A stretch of DNA of 64,000 bases from CAYPFY01 sp964410105 (GTDB lineage Bacteria; Bacteroidota; Ignavibacteria; UBA10030; SZUA-254), in assembly GCA_964410105.1 (NCBI GenBank), contig CAYPFY010000012.1, forward strand, positions 53,471 to 117,470, read 5' to 3'. The first letter of the stretch is position 1. Each line of letters opens with the position of its first letter. Of this stretch, positions 8,116 through 16,849 are shown one piece after another. Below the pieces are notes generated by a model. The model saw nothing but the letters and a program-made list of their open reading frames with translations. It did no database searches and had not been told where the DNA came from. Position numbers and translations under genes: made by a program.

Positions 8116-9240
8116 TCAGCGCACTTTAAAGGTGGCTAAACTCAGGATCATCAGGAGAATGGCGATGATATAGAACCTGGTGACTATCTTCGGCTCCGGC
8201 CAGCCGATCATCTCGAAGTGGTGATGAAGAGGAGCCATCCTAAAGACCCGTTTCCCCTCACCGTACTTTTGCCTTGTGTACTTAAAATACGTGCGCTGAA
8301 TTATCACCGACGCAGTTTCCATCAGAAAAACCCCTCCGAGAGTCGGAAGCAAGAGTTCTTTCTTCGTGAGGACGCAAAGCGTGCCGATTGCACCTCCAAG
8401 TGCGAGTGAGCCCGTATCGCCCATAAAGACTTGCGCGGGGTAGGCATTGAACCACAGGAAGCCCAGCGAAGCACCTACCAGGGCAGCACAATATATACTG
8501 AGCTCGCCATTACCGCGAAGGAAGGGAATCGTCAGGTACCAGCTGAGGTCCGTACGCCCAGAAATGTAGCACATCACGGCCAGTGTGAGCCCCACGATTC
8601 CAACGGTCCCGGCAGCAAGCCCGTCGAGACCATCCGTCAGATTGACCGCATTGCTCGTCGCTACAATGACAAATATCACCATGGGAATGTAGAGCAATCC
8701 AAAGTCGACTTCCATATTCTTGAAGAAGGGCATCGTTGTGCTCGATTTCAGCTTCCACAGATCAATGTCGATGTACTGGGGGAAAAAATAAATCACGCTT
8801 CCCACGACCAATCCGACAAAGATCTGACCGAAGAGTTTATACTCTTCAATCAATCCTTTTGGCTTATTCTTTACGACCTTCAGGTAATCGTCAAGAAACC
8901 CCACCGCGCCAAGCATTGTCGTCACAAACAGGATAATCTGCACATAGCCGTTCCACAAATCGGCCCATAGGAGAGACGGCACGATGATAGCAGAGATTAC
9001 TATAAGCCCACCCATTGTGGGGGTGCCGGCTTTCGTCAGATGGCTTTTGGGAGCCTCGAGTTTCGCAGACTCACCGATCTGGTGCTCCCTGAGAAGGCGT
9101 ATGATCTTGGGTCCGAGCCAAAACGCAATTACCAGAGCTGTGATCGCCGATGCTCCGGCGCGAAACGATATATAGTGGAACAAGCCGAAGCCGGGCGGAT
9201 TGAACCTTCTCCGTATAACCTCCAAGAGATAATAGAGCAT
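8116..9240 (-). CDS. mraY: Phospho-N-acetylmuramoyl-pentapeptide transferase MraY
   Basis: MraY is an integral membrane enzyme that transfers phospho-MurNAc-pentapeptide to undecaprenyl phosphate, forming lipid I. From the chosen start MLYYLLEVI it is 374 residues with about ten membrane helices. Motifs seen are KAGTPTMGGL, VGFLDDYLKV (the DDxxK magnesium motif), NAVNLTDGLDGLA, FMGDTGSLALGG and the cytoplasmic histidine loop MAPLHHHFE. The frame stays open 11 codons upstream to 9273, but the ATG at 9240 has AAGGGA about five bases before it and gives the usual N-terminus. A gap of about 120 bases separates it from murF, one of the few gaps in the cluster. Confidence 0.97.
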   Translation of the reverse strand: MLYYLLEVIRRRFNPPGFGLFHYISFRAGASAITALVIAFWLGPKIIRLLREHQIGESAKLEAPKSHLTKAGTPTMGGLIVISAIIVPSLLWADLWNGYVQIILFVTTMLGAVGFLDDYLKVVKNKPKGLIEEYKLFGQIFVGLVVGSVIYFFPQYIDIDLWKLKSSTTMPFFKNMEVDFGLLYIPMVIFVIVATSNAVNLTDGLDGLAAGTVGIVGLTLAVMCYISGRTDLSWYLTIPFLRGNGELSIYCAALVGASLGFLWFNAYPAQVFMGDTGSLALGGAIGTLCVLTKKELLLPTLGGVFLMETASVIIQRTYFKYTRQKYGEGKRVFRMAPLHHHFEMIGWPEPKIVTRFYIIAILLMILSLATFKVR

Positions 9241-9360
9241 TAGTTCCCTTTTGACATTTCTAGGCGCTTCCACGCGCTAGGCTGTCCATCACATCAATAG
9301 CACTCATCAGGCCCACTAAAATAGGCAGAGTTTTTCGGAGCACAATCCCTTTGAGCAGAT

Positions 9361-10746
9361 TCATGCCGCCTTTTTCCTAAGTCGGTTCACGATGTAGGTC
9401 ACGATGTCCTCCATCTTCATGCCCCTCGATCCCTTGACAAGAACGATGTCGCCTGGTGAGAGGATGTCTGCGAGATACTCAGCCAAGTGCTGCTTCTTCT
9501 CGAAATGAACCTTCGCTTTCACACGAACTGCGTTACATAGATGCCGAGCCATCTCGCCGATGGTCAAAAGGTATTCGAGGCGCATCTTTCCCATAGTTTT
9601 GCCGAGTATAATATGTTGACGGATGGAGGATCTCCCCAATTCCAGCATATCGCCAAGAACAACGATCTTTTTCCCTTCGGATTTCATTGATTTGAGAGTA
9701 CTAAGTGCGGAAATTACCGAGTCCGGGTTGGCATTATAAGTATCATTCAGGATTCTCACGCTTGCCACCTCCAAAGCTTCCATCCTTTTCCCTATCGGGA
9801 CAAAACGGCTCAACGAGGTTTGAATATCCCTTGTTCGAACCTCGAAAGAGAGACCCACGCTGGCCGCAGCAAGGGCGTTCATCATGGCATGTCTACCAGG
9901 CACCGATAATCGGACGACAAATTCCGATCCCGTACCGGTGTGGACAGAGAAATCTACGCATCCGTTCTTCCGGGCGCGGAGAAACTGACCGCGCACCTGG
10001 TTCGAGCGCTTGGAAAAGCCATACGTTACCGTCCTTCTGACTATCCTCGCCTGACGCAGAACATGTGCATCATCGGTATTGACAAATGCCGTCCCCGATT
10101 GAGCGAGGCTGGTGAACAGTTCGCCCTCGGCCGCTTCAACTCCCGAGAGATTTCCAAAGAACTCTAAGTGTTCACGTCCAACATTTGTAATGAGTCCGTG
10201 TGTCGGTTCGAGAATCTCACAAAGATGCTCTAGTTCCCCGAAATGATTTGTTCCAACCTCAATGACTGCGATCTCATGTTTAGCGTTCAACCTCAATAAT
10301 GATTGGGGAACCCCGATATGATTGTTCAGATTTCCTTCGGTGCTCAGCACACAATATCGTGTGCCCAGGACTGCCCTAATCATTTCCTTCGTTGTGGTCT
10401 TACCGTTACTCCCGGCGACAGCTATCACAGGAATATCATATTTGTTCCGCCAGATGTTCGCTAGATTCCCATACGCTCTTGTCGTGTTTTCCACAATGAC
10501 GAGCGGGTATGATCGCCACTGTGTTGGATTCGCGTGGGAATCGATGACAGCGCATCCGGCCCCACGGTCAAATGCAGCGCCGACAAAGTTATGGCCATCC
10601 AAGTGTTCTCCGCGGATTGCAAAATAGATCTCATTCGATCTTAGGGATCTCGTGTCCGTGCAGGCTCCAGAAAATGACTTGGCCGCCGGAAGGTTTACCG
10701 TAGCGAGGTGGGGTATTCGGAGCAGGTCCCTGAGAGATAGTATCAT
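9361..10746 (-). CDS. murF: UDP-N-acetylmuramoyl-tripeptide--D-alanyl-D-alanine ligase MurF
   Basis: MurF adds the D-Ala-D-Ala dipeptide to the UDP-MurNAc-tripeptide in the cytoplasm, completing the pentapeptide. The 461-residue protein shows SGACTDTRSLRSNEIYFAI in the N-terminal substrate domain, the ATP P-loop AGSNGKTTTKEMI (112-124), EVGTNHFGELEHL, LNDTYNANPDS and VVLGDMLELG, the set that marks MurF. Its start overlaps the murE stop by 4 bases (ATGA), indicating coupled translation. The downstream gap to mraY is about 120 bases and contains no gene. Confidence 0.97.
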   Translation of the reverse strand: MILSLRDLLRIPHLATVNLPAAKSFSGACTDTRSLRSNEIYFAIRGEHLDGHNFVGAAFDRGAGCAVIDSHANPTQWRSYPLVIVENTTRAYGNLANIWRNKYDIPVIAVAGSNGKTTTKEMIRAVLGTRYCVLSTEGNLNNHIGVPQSLLRLNAKHEIAVIEVGTNHFGELEHLCEILEPTHGLITNVGREHLEFFGNLSGVEAAEGELFTSLAQSGTAFVNTDDAHVLRQARIVRRTVTYGFSKRSNQVRGQFLRARKNGCVDFSVHTGTGSEFVVRLSVPGRHAMMNALAAASVGLSFEVRTRDIQTSLSRFVPIGKRMEALEVASVRILNDTYNANPDSVISALSTLKSMKSEGKKIVVLGDMLELGRSSIRQHIILGKTMGKMRLEYLLTIGEMARHLCNAVRVKAKVHFEKKQHLAEYLADILSPGDIVLVKGSRGMKMEDIVTYIVNRLRKKAA

Positions 10747-12251
10747 TTATGTCTGCGCAGAAAATCCTCGACCTGTTCACGGTCGCTAAAGTTTCTCTTC
10801 TCGTCACCGACAACCTGGTAGTTCTCGTGACCCTTCCCGGCTATGATGATGAGGTCGCCTCGGTTGGCCCTCGACAATGCCAAGGATATTGCGTTGGCTC
10901 TATCCGGCTCACGGAGGGCATGAGCACCATTCGGGATCCCTGACATTACCTCGTCAATAATGATTTGCGGGTCCTCATGCCGAGGGTTATCGGAAGTGAC
11001 AATGACAATGTCGCTATGTTTCGCGGCAATGGTACCCATGAGTGGCCTCTTCAAACGATCTCGATCGCCCCCGCATCCAAAGACGGTGATGATACGCCCA
11101 CCTAATTTATTGTCAGCGAGATCTCGTGCCGCAAGGAGTGCCTTCTCCAGGGCATCAGGAGTGTGCGCATAATCGATGATTGCGGTCCATCCGATCGTCG
11201 ATGAAATCGGTTCAAATCGTCCGGTCACCGGACCCGCGGTGCGAATCGAGTCGACGATCTTCGCCTTGGGAATTCCCAGGGCAAGCGCAGTCCCGAACGT
11301 CGCTAGAATGTTGTAGACATTGAATCTGCCGATAAGGGGGGATTCGATTCTATCGTCCTCACCGCCATGCCGAATGATGAAACTGAGGCCACTGAGAGTC
11401 GCGGATATGCGATTTGCTTGGATGTCAGCATTTGCTTCGATCCCGTAAGAAATGGTATGTGCTTCTGTCCCTGTCGCAATTCTTGTCGCCCATGGATCGT
11501 CAAGATTTATCACGGCCCATGATTCCTTCGGCAACGAGTCAAAGAGTAGCTTCTTCGCTCGGAAGTATTCTTCCATGTTCCGGTGGTAGTCGAGATGATC
11601 ATGAGTGAGGTTCGTGAATACGCCAATCTCAAAGCGGAGACCATCCACCCTGTGTTGCTCCAGAGCATGAGAGGAAACCTCCATTACAACTGAATTGCAG
11701 CCTGCATCGAGCATCCGGGAAAGTGCTTGGTTTAGCTCAAGCGATTCGGGCGTCGTGTGCGTAGCAGGGGTGATTTCTTCCCCAATAATGTATGAGATGG
11801 TTCCGATCAGCCCGGTCTTGCTCCCTGATGACTCGAAGACAGATCTCAAGAGGTGGGTCGTGGTGGTTTTGCCATTCGTCCCCGTTACGCCCACCAGTCT
11901 TAGCTTTTCCGAAGGAAAATCATAGTACCTCATTGACAGCTGGGCAAGCGCGGTTCTCGTATTTGGAACGACCACCTTCACAACGCCCTCATGCATGAAG
12001 TATGCGTCGGACATTGCACTATCATCATCGATAACAACAACTACTGCACCATTCTCCACGGCATGAGCAATATACTTTCGACCATCCGATCGAGAGCCGC
12101 GGATTGCAACGAAGAGATCTCCATCTTCAACTTTTCGTGAATCATACTGAATTGAGCGAACCTCAACGTCGTGCGTAACTACCATCTGTCCGTAAAGTGT
12201 TTGAAACATTTTCTGGACTGTCACTCTTTCGAGCAGCCTTGAGAGCCTCAT
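10743..12251 (-). CDS. murE: UDP-N-acetylmuramoyl-tripeptide synthetase MurE, meso-DAP type
   Basis: MurE adds the third stem-peptide residue to UDP-MurNAc-L-Ala-D-Glu. From the ATG at 12251, which overlaps the ftsI stop codon, it is 502 residues. The P-loop GTNGKT lies at 124-129, EVSSHALEQHR near 191-201 and DYAHTPDALEKAL near 360. Residues 421-428 read DNPRHEDP. The DNPR motif is what meso-diaminopimelate-adding enzymes carry, so the cell wall is predicted to be DAP-type. A TTG one codon upstream is possible but less likely. It overlaps murF by 4 bases. Confidence 0.97.
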   Translation of the reverse strand: MRLSRLLERVTVQKMFQTLYGQMVVTHDVEVRSIQYDSRKVEDGDLFVAIRGSRSDGRKYIAHAVENGAVVVVIDDDSAMSDAYFMHEGVVKVVVPNTRTALAQLSMRYYDFPSEKLRLVGVTGTNGKTTTTHLLRSVFESSGSKTGLIGTISYIIGEEITPATHTTPESLELNQALSRMLDAGCNSVVMEVSSHALEQHRVDGLRFEIGVFTNLTHDHLDYHRNMEEYFRAKKLLFDSLPKESWAVINLDDPWATRIATGTEAHTISYGIEANADIQANRISATLSGLSFIIRHGGEDDRIESPLIGRFNVYNILATFGTALALGIPKAKIVDSIRTAGPVTGRFEPISSTIGWTAIIDYAHTPDALEKALLAARDLADNKLGGRIITVFGCGGDRDRLKRPLMGTIAAKHSDIVIVTSDNPRHEDPQIIIDEVMSGIPNGAHALREPDRANAISLALSRANRGDLIIIAGKGHENYQVVGDEKRNFSDREQVEDFLRRHK

Positions 12252-14269
12252 CAAAACAAGGCAGCGGATGATTTTGGCTGGCAGATTAGTCGGACCCTTA
12301 TCCCCAGAGTCGCGCGCAGACCCGGAGCAGGTTCCTGACTAATCACCGTCCCGGAACCGCTCACGACGGGCTCAAACTTTCCATCTAGCAGCACATTGAT
12401 CGCTCGGCGGACGCTATACCCCTGGACGTTTGGTACGATCCGCGCCTCGGAAAAAAGAGATGACGTCGGATGATCGCCGGAGCGAGGCGCAACTGGTCCA
12501 CCAGTGGGAGGCCGGTCAATCTTCTCTTCTGCAATGGGGTTAGGAATGCGGGCAAGCATATCGGTAGTGTTGATCACTTGCTCTGCAATTCTTCGGAATA
12601 CCGGTGCGCTTGTTGTACCCCCGGTGAAGTTAAGGCCTCGAGGATTATCCAGCATCACAAGGCAGACGAATTTCGGATCTTCCACGGGAAAGAAACCGAC
12701 AAAGGATGCGATGTAGCTACGCGCTTCATAACGCCCCTCGACATACTTCTTGGATGTCCCTGTCTTGCCGGCTACCCGAGTCCCGGAAATGCGTGCAGGC
12801 TTTCCCGTTCCGTTTTCGACTACTCCTTCAAGGAAACTCGTGAGGACATGTGCGGTTTCGGTTGATATTACTCTTCGGATCTTTTGGGGGTGAGATTCAC
12901 GCACAGGCAAACCTGAAACTCCGAGTTCTTGTTTAAACAGGTGTGGTTGCATCAATATTCCGTCGTTCGCGACTGCAGCGTATGCTGCTGCTAGCTGCAT
13001 TGGTGTCACCCCAACTTCATATCCGTATGCCATGGTATTCAGCGTAGTCCCCGACCATTGCGCGGGTTTCTTCAGAGCACCATTCGCTTCACCGGGAAAA
13101 TCAACGTTCGTCGCGATCCCGAATCCGTAATTGCGCGCCGTCCGATAAAAACGCTCACTCCCGACTATATCGCTCACCTTCGCCATGACAATATTGCTAG
13201 ACACCTCCATCGCATGCTGAAATGTAATCCAACCCTCTTTGTGCGTATCTACGATGGGCTTTGTTCTTCCGGGGAGGGTATATACTCCGTTTTCCGCGTA
13301 GAATTTTTTGCTCGGCAAGACAAGGGAATTCTCGAGCGCTGCAGATGCCGTGACAATCTTGAATACGGAACCAGGTTCAAAGAGATCGGTCACAGCGCGC
13401 AATTTCTGATCCTGCGGGTTGAATTTTCCATAAATCGCCGGATTGACATCCGGATACTGGGCGATCGATAATATATCGCCGCTTTGGGGGTGGAGAATCA
13501 CGACAATCCCCCCTTCCGCGCTATTCTCTTCAATTCCTTTTTTCAGTTCGCGCTCAGCGATCGCCTGTAATCTCATATCAATTGTAAGGACGATATTGTG
13601 GCCATCGACCGGATCAACCCGAGGATAATCGACGGAGGGGCGGGCCCGGCCGAGGCCGTCTCTCTGAAAAATAACGTAACCGTCAATGCCACGGAGCTCC
13701 CTATCAAAGGCAAGTTCAACGCCCGCGATTCCATTGTTATCCGTGTCAGTTGTCCCCACGAGTTGTCCTGCAATCTGATCATGATAATAAAGTCGTTTTG
13801 GCTCATCCCGCATTACAATTCCTTGGAGATTGCTGAGCATTATGCTCTTACGATATGTCGCGCTGACACCGCGTTCAAGCCAGATAAACCGTGAGTCGGA
13901 TGAAAGTTTATCCAGATAGAATCTTTTGGGTTTTCCGAACAGATCTGAAAATCTTCCAGCTATCGCTCGCGCATCATCCACGGCAAGTTGCGGATCGGCA
14001 GCAAATGAAACATGCATTGCATTGGCTGCAATGGTCATCCCATTTCGGTCGACTATGGTTCCTCGCGTCGCAGGAAGAATGACCTTCGATCTATATTGCT
14101 TTTGGGCGATCGACCGGTATCTCTCCGTCTCGACTATCTGGATGACAAAAAGACGCAGTCCGATTATGCCGAAGAACATGAGCAGGAGCCATTGGACGAT
14201 CCAAAGACGTGGAAATGAACTATACTGCGTCCAGTACATGATGACCCTGTTCTTCTTTGTGCTCAACAT
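12251..14269 (-). CDS. ftsI: Septal transpeptidase FtsI / PBP3-type protein with C-terminal PASTA domain
   Basis: This class B penicillin-binding protein cross-links septal peptidoglycan with FtsW. The 672-residue product has one N-terminal membrane helix (about 23-45), a dimerisation domain, and a transpeptidase domain with the SVFK active-site serine at 301-304, SSN at 357-359 and KTGT at 502-505. The C-terminus (about 612-668) starts VPNVQGYSVRRAINVLL and is a single PASTA domain, common in FtsI of Bacteroidota, Chlorobi and Gram-positives but absent from the E. coli protein. The ATG at 14269 has GGGAG five bases before it. It lies 11 bases after ftsL and overlaps murE. Confidence 0.96.
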   Translation of the reverse strand: MLSTKKNRVIMYWTQYSSFPRLWIVQWLLLMFFGIIGLRLFVIQIVETERYRSIAQKQYRSKVILPATRGTIVDRNGMTIAANAMHVSFAADPQLAVDDARAIAGRFSDLFGKPKRFYLDKLSSDSRFIWLERGVSATYRKSIMLSNLQGIVMRDEPKRLYYHDQIAGQLVGTTDTDNNGIAGVELAFDRELRGIDGYVIFQRDGLGRARPSVDYPRVDPVDGHNIVLTIDMRLQAIAERELKKGIEENSAEGGIVVILHPQSGDILSIAQYPDVNPAIYGKFNPQDQKLRAVTDLFEPGSVFKIVTASAALENSLVLPSKKFYAENGVYTLPGRTKPIVDTHKEGWITFQHAMEVSSNIVMAKVSDIVGSERFYRTARNYGFGIATNVDFPGEANGALKKPAQWSGTTLNTMAYGYEVGVTPMQLAAAYAAVANDGILMQPHLFKQELGVSGLPVRESHPQKIRRVISTETAHVLTSFLEGVVENGTGKPARISGTRVAGKTGTSKKYVEGRYEARSYIASFVGFFPVEDPKFVCLVMLDNPRGLNFTGGTTSAPVFRRIAEQVINTTDMLARIPNPIAEEKIDRPPTGGPVAPRSGDHPTSSLFSEARIVPNVQGYSVRRAINVLLDGKFEPVVSGSGTVISQEPAPGLRATLGIRVRLICQPKSSAALF

Positions 14270-14280
14270 TGGTCTCCCAC

Positions 14281-14721
14281 CTAGTGACCGAAATTGGCTG
14301 CTCGCTCAGCGTCAACGTAAATCCAGTCCGGCTGCTCTCTCGGTGAGATAAGGTGAAGTTGCCCAGTAGCGATTTTTCCGATGCGCTCCAGACTTGCTTT
14401 TTGGTTGATTTCTGCGCGAAGCAGCTCATTTGTGTTCATTATTTTGTTGTATCGAGAGTGGAGCTCGTTGACTTCGATTACAAGATGATTGACCGCGATC
14501 TTATTCCATACAGAAGCTACGATGAGCAAAGAGGTCAGCATGAGGCTCGCGATGATCAGAAGTATCGACCGTTTTCGCCTTCTTACTGGTCGATTCCCTC
14601 GTGCTACAAAATCCCCGGCAGAGGCTCGGAGCCTGTCCCCTCCGTAGACAAATCGCCGTTCAGAGATTCCCCTCTCTGTCGGAACTTCAATCTGATTCAA
14701 CTTTTGGTGAACTGAACTCAT
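14281..14721 (-). CDS. ftsL: Cell division protein FtsL-like
   Basis: The 146-residue protein has a basic cytoplasmic N-terminus ending NRPVRRRKRS, one membrane helix at about 52-70 (ILLIIASLMLTSLLIVASVW), then a periplasmic coiled coil with heptad leucine/isoleucine spacing (VIEVNELHSRYNKIM and onward). This is the FtsL architecture; FtsL forms the FtsQLB complex that activates FtsWI. Primary sequence is hardly conserved in this family, so the call rests on topology and the position between rsmH and ftsI. The N-terminal tail of about 50 residues is longer than in E. coli. Its start overlaps rsmH by 4 bases. Confidence 0.85.
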   Translation of the reverse strand: MSSVHQKLNQIEVPTERGISERRFVYGGDRLRASAGDFVARGNRPVRRRKRSILLIIASLMLTSLLIVASVWNKIAVNHLVIEVNELHSRYNKIMNTNELLRAEINQKASLERIGKIATGQLHLISPREQPDWIYVDAERAANFGH

Positions 14722-15647
14722 ACGCGTTCTGCAGCGCGAAGTTTGGCACCGCGTGATCGAGGGTTACGACTAATCTCTTCCTCGGATGGCCTAATGGGTT
14801 TCCTCGTCAGAACTTTCAAGCTCGGTTCACGCCGATTATCCGGGATTAGTTGAATGCTTGAACGGATGGTGGTCTTTGATTCGCCTTGAAAGAATCTCTT
14901 CACAATGCGATCCTCGAGCGACTGATATGAAATCACGACGAGGCGGGCGCCAGGGCGAAGGACCACCAAGGCCTCCCTCAGTATCCTCTCCAAGCTTCCC
15001 AGTTCGTCATTCACTGCTATCCTAATGGCCTGGAAGATCCTGGCGAGCGTTTGCTTCCGTTGCCGTATGTTGGTCGCATGTTCGATGAGATTCGCCAGTT
15101 CATGAGTGGTATTTATGGGACCCGTCGACCTACCGAGAACGAATTGTTTCGCAAACCTGCGTGCACGCCGTTCTTCTCCATATTCCCTCATTATCTCTGC
15201 GAGCAGCTTTGGAGCATATGTGTTGACGATCTTCCATCCATCGAGATCTTGATCGCGGTCCATTCTCATATCGATCCGTCCATCGTTTTGAAAGCTGAAC
15301 CCCCTATGTCCATCATCAATTTGATGGGACGACACGCCAAGATCAAGGACGAGGCCATCGATGCCGGTTATTCCCGCCGACAGAAGAATGCGTACGAGTT
15401 TGTCTGTATTGCCGTGGACGATCAATGCGCGCGCCCCAAAATGTTTCAATCTCGATCGTGTGAACGCGATTGCATCAGCATCTCGATCTATTCCAATCAC
15501 TCTTCCGAGCGGAGATAGAGTCATCAATATCCGCTCCGTATGACCACCTCCGCCCAGAGTACCATCAACATAAACACCATCGACTGAAGTCACCAGAAGC
15601 TGAATGACCTTCTCGGAAAGTACTGGATCATGGAATGGCAACCCCAT
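14718..15647 (-). CDS. rsmH: 16S rRNA (cytosine(1402)-N(4))-methyltransferase RsmH
   Basis: RsmH (formerly MraW) uses SAM to methylate N4 of C1402 in the 16S rRNA decoding centre. The 309-residue protein has VDGTLGGGGHTERIL at 27-41 (SAM loop), VIGIDRDADAI near 50, LDLGVSSHQIDDGHRGFSF near 100-118 and the conserved C-terminal VVISYQSLEDRIVKRFF. It is the second gene of the dcw cluster, 59 bases after mraZ, and overlaps ftsL by 4 bases. Length and motifs are normal for the family. Confidence 0.97.
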   Translation of the reverse strand: MGLPFHDPVLSEKVIQLLVTSVDGVYVDGTLGGGGHTERILMTLSPLGRVIGIDRDADAIAFTRSRLKHFGARALIVHGNTDKLVRILLSAGITGIDGLVLDLGVSSHQIDDGHRGFSFQNDGRIDMRMDRDQDLDGWKIVNTYAPKLLAEIMREYGEERRARRFAKQFVLGRSTGPINTTHELANLIEHATNIRQRKQTLARIFQAIRIAVNDELGSLERILREALVVLRPGARLVVISYQSLEDRIVKRFFQGESKTTIRSSIQLIPDNRREPSLKVLTRKPIRPSEEEISRNPRSRGAKLRAAERV

Positions 15648-15706
15648 CTATCGACCCTCTTTTAGATTCGAGAAAAAACCACATTTGTGGGATTGCCCTT
15701 TGGCGC

Positions 15707-16147
15707 TCAGCGCATCACTTTGGCAGCCATGCTTTCGTAGGGTTCCGACTGATTTCGTTTGTACTCTTCGTATACCTTAGGATTCCAAAGTTCAATTTTA
15801 TCCAGAGTGCCGATGATATGAACTTCCCCGTGAATATCAGCATATTCGCGAAGCTCCTGCGGAATCGATAGACGTGCTTGGCCATCAAGTTGACTCTCTG
15901 ACGCGAGTTCGAGTAGCGCTCGAATGAAACGTCTGTGCTCCGGGTCGTAACTCGACAAATTGCGCAGAATGTGTTCGAGCTTATTCCATTCGTCGATGGG
16001 ATAAACGAAAAGGCACTGCTCAAAACCTCGAGTGATGACAAATGTTTCGTTCGCCTCAGGCGAAACGTACTTCCTGAGCTTGGCAGGGAGATTAACACGC
16101 CCTTTCTCGTCCACCGCGTACGAATATGAACCTTTAAACGAAGACAC
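15707..16147 (-). CDS. mraZ: Transcriptional regulator MraZ
   Basis: MraZ is a ring-forming DNA-binding protein with two AbrB-like domains that regulates its own dcw operon. The 146-residue product starts MSSFKGSYSYAVDEKGRVNL, the family's diagnostic N-terminus, and contains the two swapped-hairpin halves, the first at about 8-55 and the second with LDGQARLSIPQELREYADI near 88-106. It is the first gene of the cluster. The promoter and two GTGGGGAA boxes lie just upstream (16187-16243), consistent with autoregulation. Confidence 0.97.
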   Translation of the reverse strand: MSSFKGSYSYAVDEKGRVNLPAKLRKYVSPEANETFVITRGFEQCLFVYPIDEWNKLEHILRNLSSYDPEHRRFIRALLELASESQLDGQARLSIPQELREYADIHGEVHIIGTLDKIELWNPKVYEEYKRNQSEPYESMAAKVMR

Positions 16148-16186
16148 TTAAATCCACCTAATTAATGAAAAAGAGTTCCTCCAAAA

Positions 16187-16204
16187 TTCCCCACTTTTCC
16201 CCAC
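16187..16204 (-). promoter_or_regulatory. MraZ operator: two GTGGGGAA boxes
   Basis: On the minus strand two identical GTGGGGAA octamers occupy 16204-16197 and 16194-16187, a 10-bp repeat that puts both on one face of the helix. MraZ is known to bind tandem GTGGG-type boxes in front of its own gene. The boxes lie about 40 bases upstream of the mraZ start and just downstream of the -10 element, so a bound MraZ ring would block the start of transcription. Confidence 0.85.
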
Positions 16205-16215
16205 GGTGACTTTCC

Positions 16216-16243
16216 AATTTAGACTTTTTTCGATGAATGTCAA
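16216..16243 (-). promoter_or_regulatory. Sigma-70-type promoter of the dcw cluster
   Basis: Minus-strand TTGACA (16243-16238) is followed after 16 bases by TAAATT (16221-16216). The -35 is a perfect match to the consensus and the -10 matches well, with a near-ideal spacing. The predicted transcription start near 16209 lies immediately before the two MraZ boxes. Confidence 0.75.
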
Positions 16244-16849
16244 GTTAAAATCGATAAATTTGAAGTATTCTTGGGAATTAGAGCGGTGGGGAAGCCCCTT
16301 GAAAATAAGTGCTTCGGACGAAACACTTCAAGGGTTTTAGAGGGTCCGGCTTATTTGAGCAAATCGACCGGCTTTTTTGGAAATAATCCAGCACTCTTCG
16401 ATCCCTCGGGAGACCGATATCTGGATGACTGTGGGGATATGCGTAAATCTGGGCCCTTCGGAAATCATTCTTCCTTTTCTCCCACTCGATCCAGCCAGAC
16501 GAGCCCTCTTAGAGGAAGAGCCCGACTTTGATGCAATACTGCGATCACCAGGGCATTCTCAGAGGTGCAGACCGTTCGGCCAGGCAGCACTTAAGGAAAG
16601 CTGAAGGTAGCATTATACAGTTGGCAGCGAAAAATGGATTTAATCCCGGGTATCAATTTCGCCCTGAGAAGAATGGGAGGGTTCCAAAGGAGGATAGACT
16701 CATTGGTTTGATAATCTTGGCATAAATCTTAGATTGCCCATACTTTGAAGGTACTCGTTTTCGCTCGCGTAATCTTGGCTTCAACGACAATGAAAACAGG
16801 CTGAAAAGCTGAGGAACAACATGACTTTGCTTATAAGTTCGACCCACCA
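16244..16849. other. Gene-free stretch upstream of the dcw promoter
   Basis: About 600 bases between the divergent mraZ and M28 peptidase genes. Short open frames exist, for instance on the plus strand at 16271-16531 and 16377-16604, but none has a recognisable domain, good start or plausible composition. The one structured element I can point to is the hairpin at 16296-16338. Confidence 0.6.
16296..16338 (+). terminator. Two-part hairpin followed by TTTT
   Basis: CCCTTG (16296-16301) pairs with CAAGGG (16329-16334), and AAGTG (16307-16311) pairs with CACTT (16324-16328). This leaves a 5-base bulge on one side and a 12-base loop. TTTT follows at once. The form is that of a weak rho-independent terminator on the plus strand, but no plus-strand gene lies upstream, so it could instead be a small RNA end or a remnant. 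Confidence 0.35.

Noticed and set aside
8431..8970. Plus-strand 179-codon open frame inside mraY
   Set aside because: It lies entirely antisense to the conserved mraY helices and shows no protein family features.
16271..16604. Short plus-strand frames before the M28 peptidase
   Set aside because: They overlap each other, have no good start region and no recognisable sequence; treated as non-coding.
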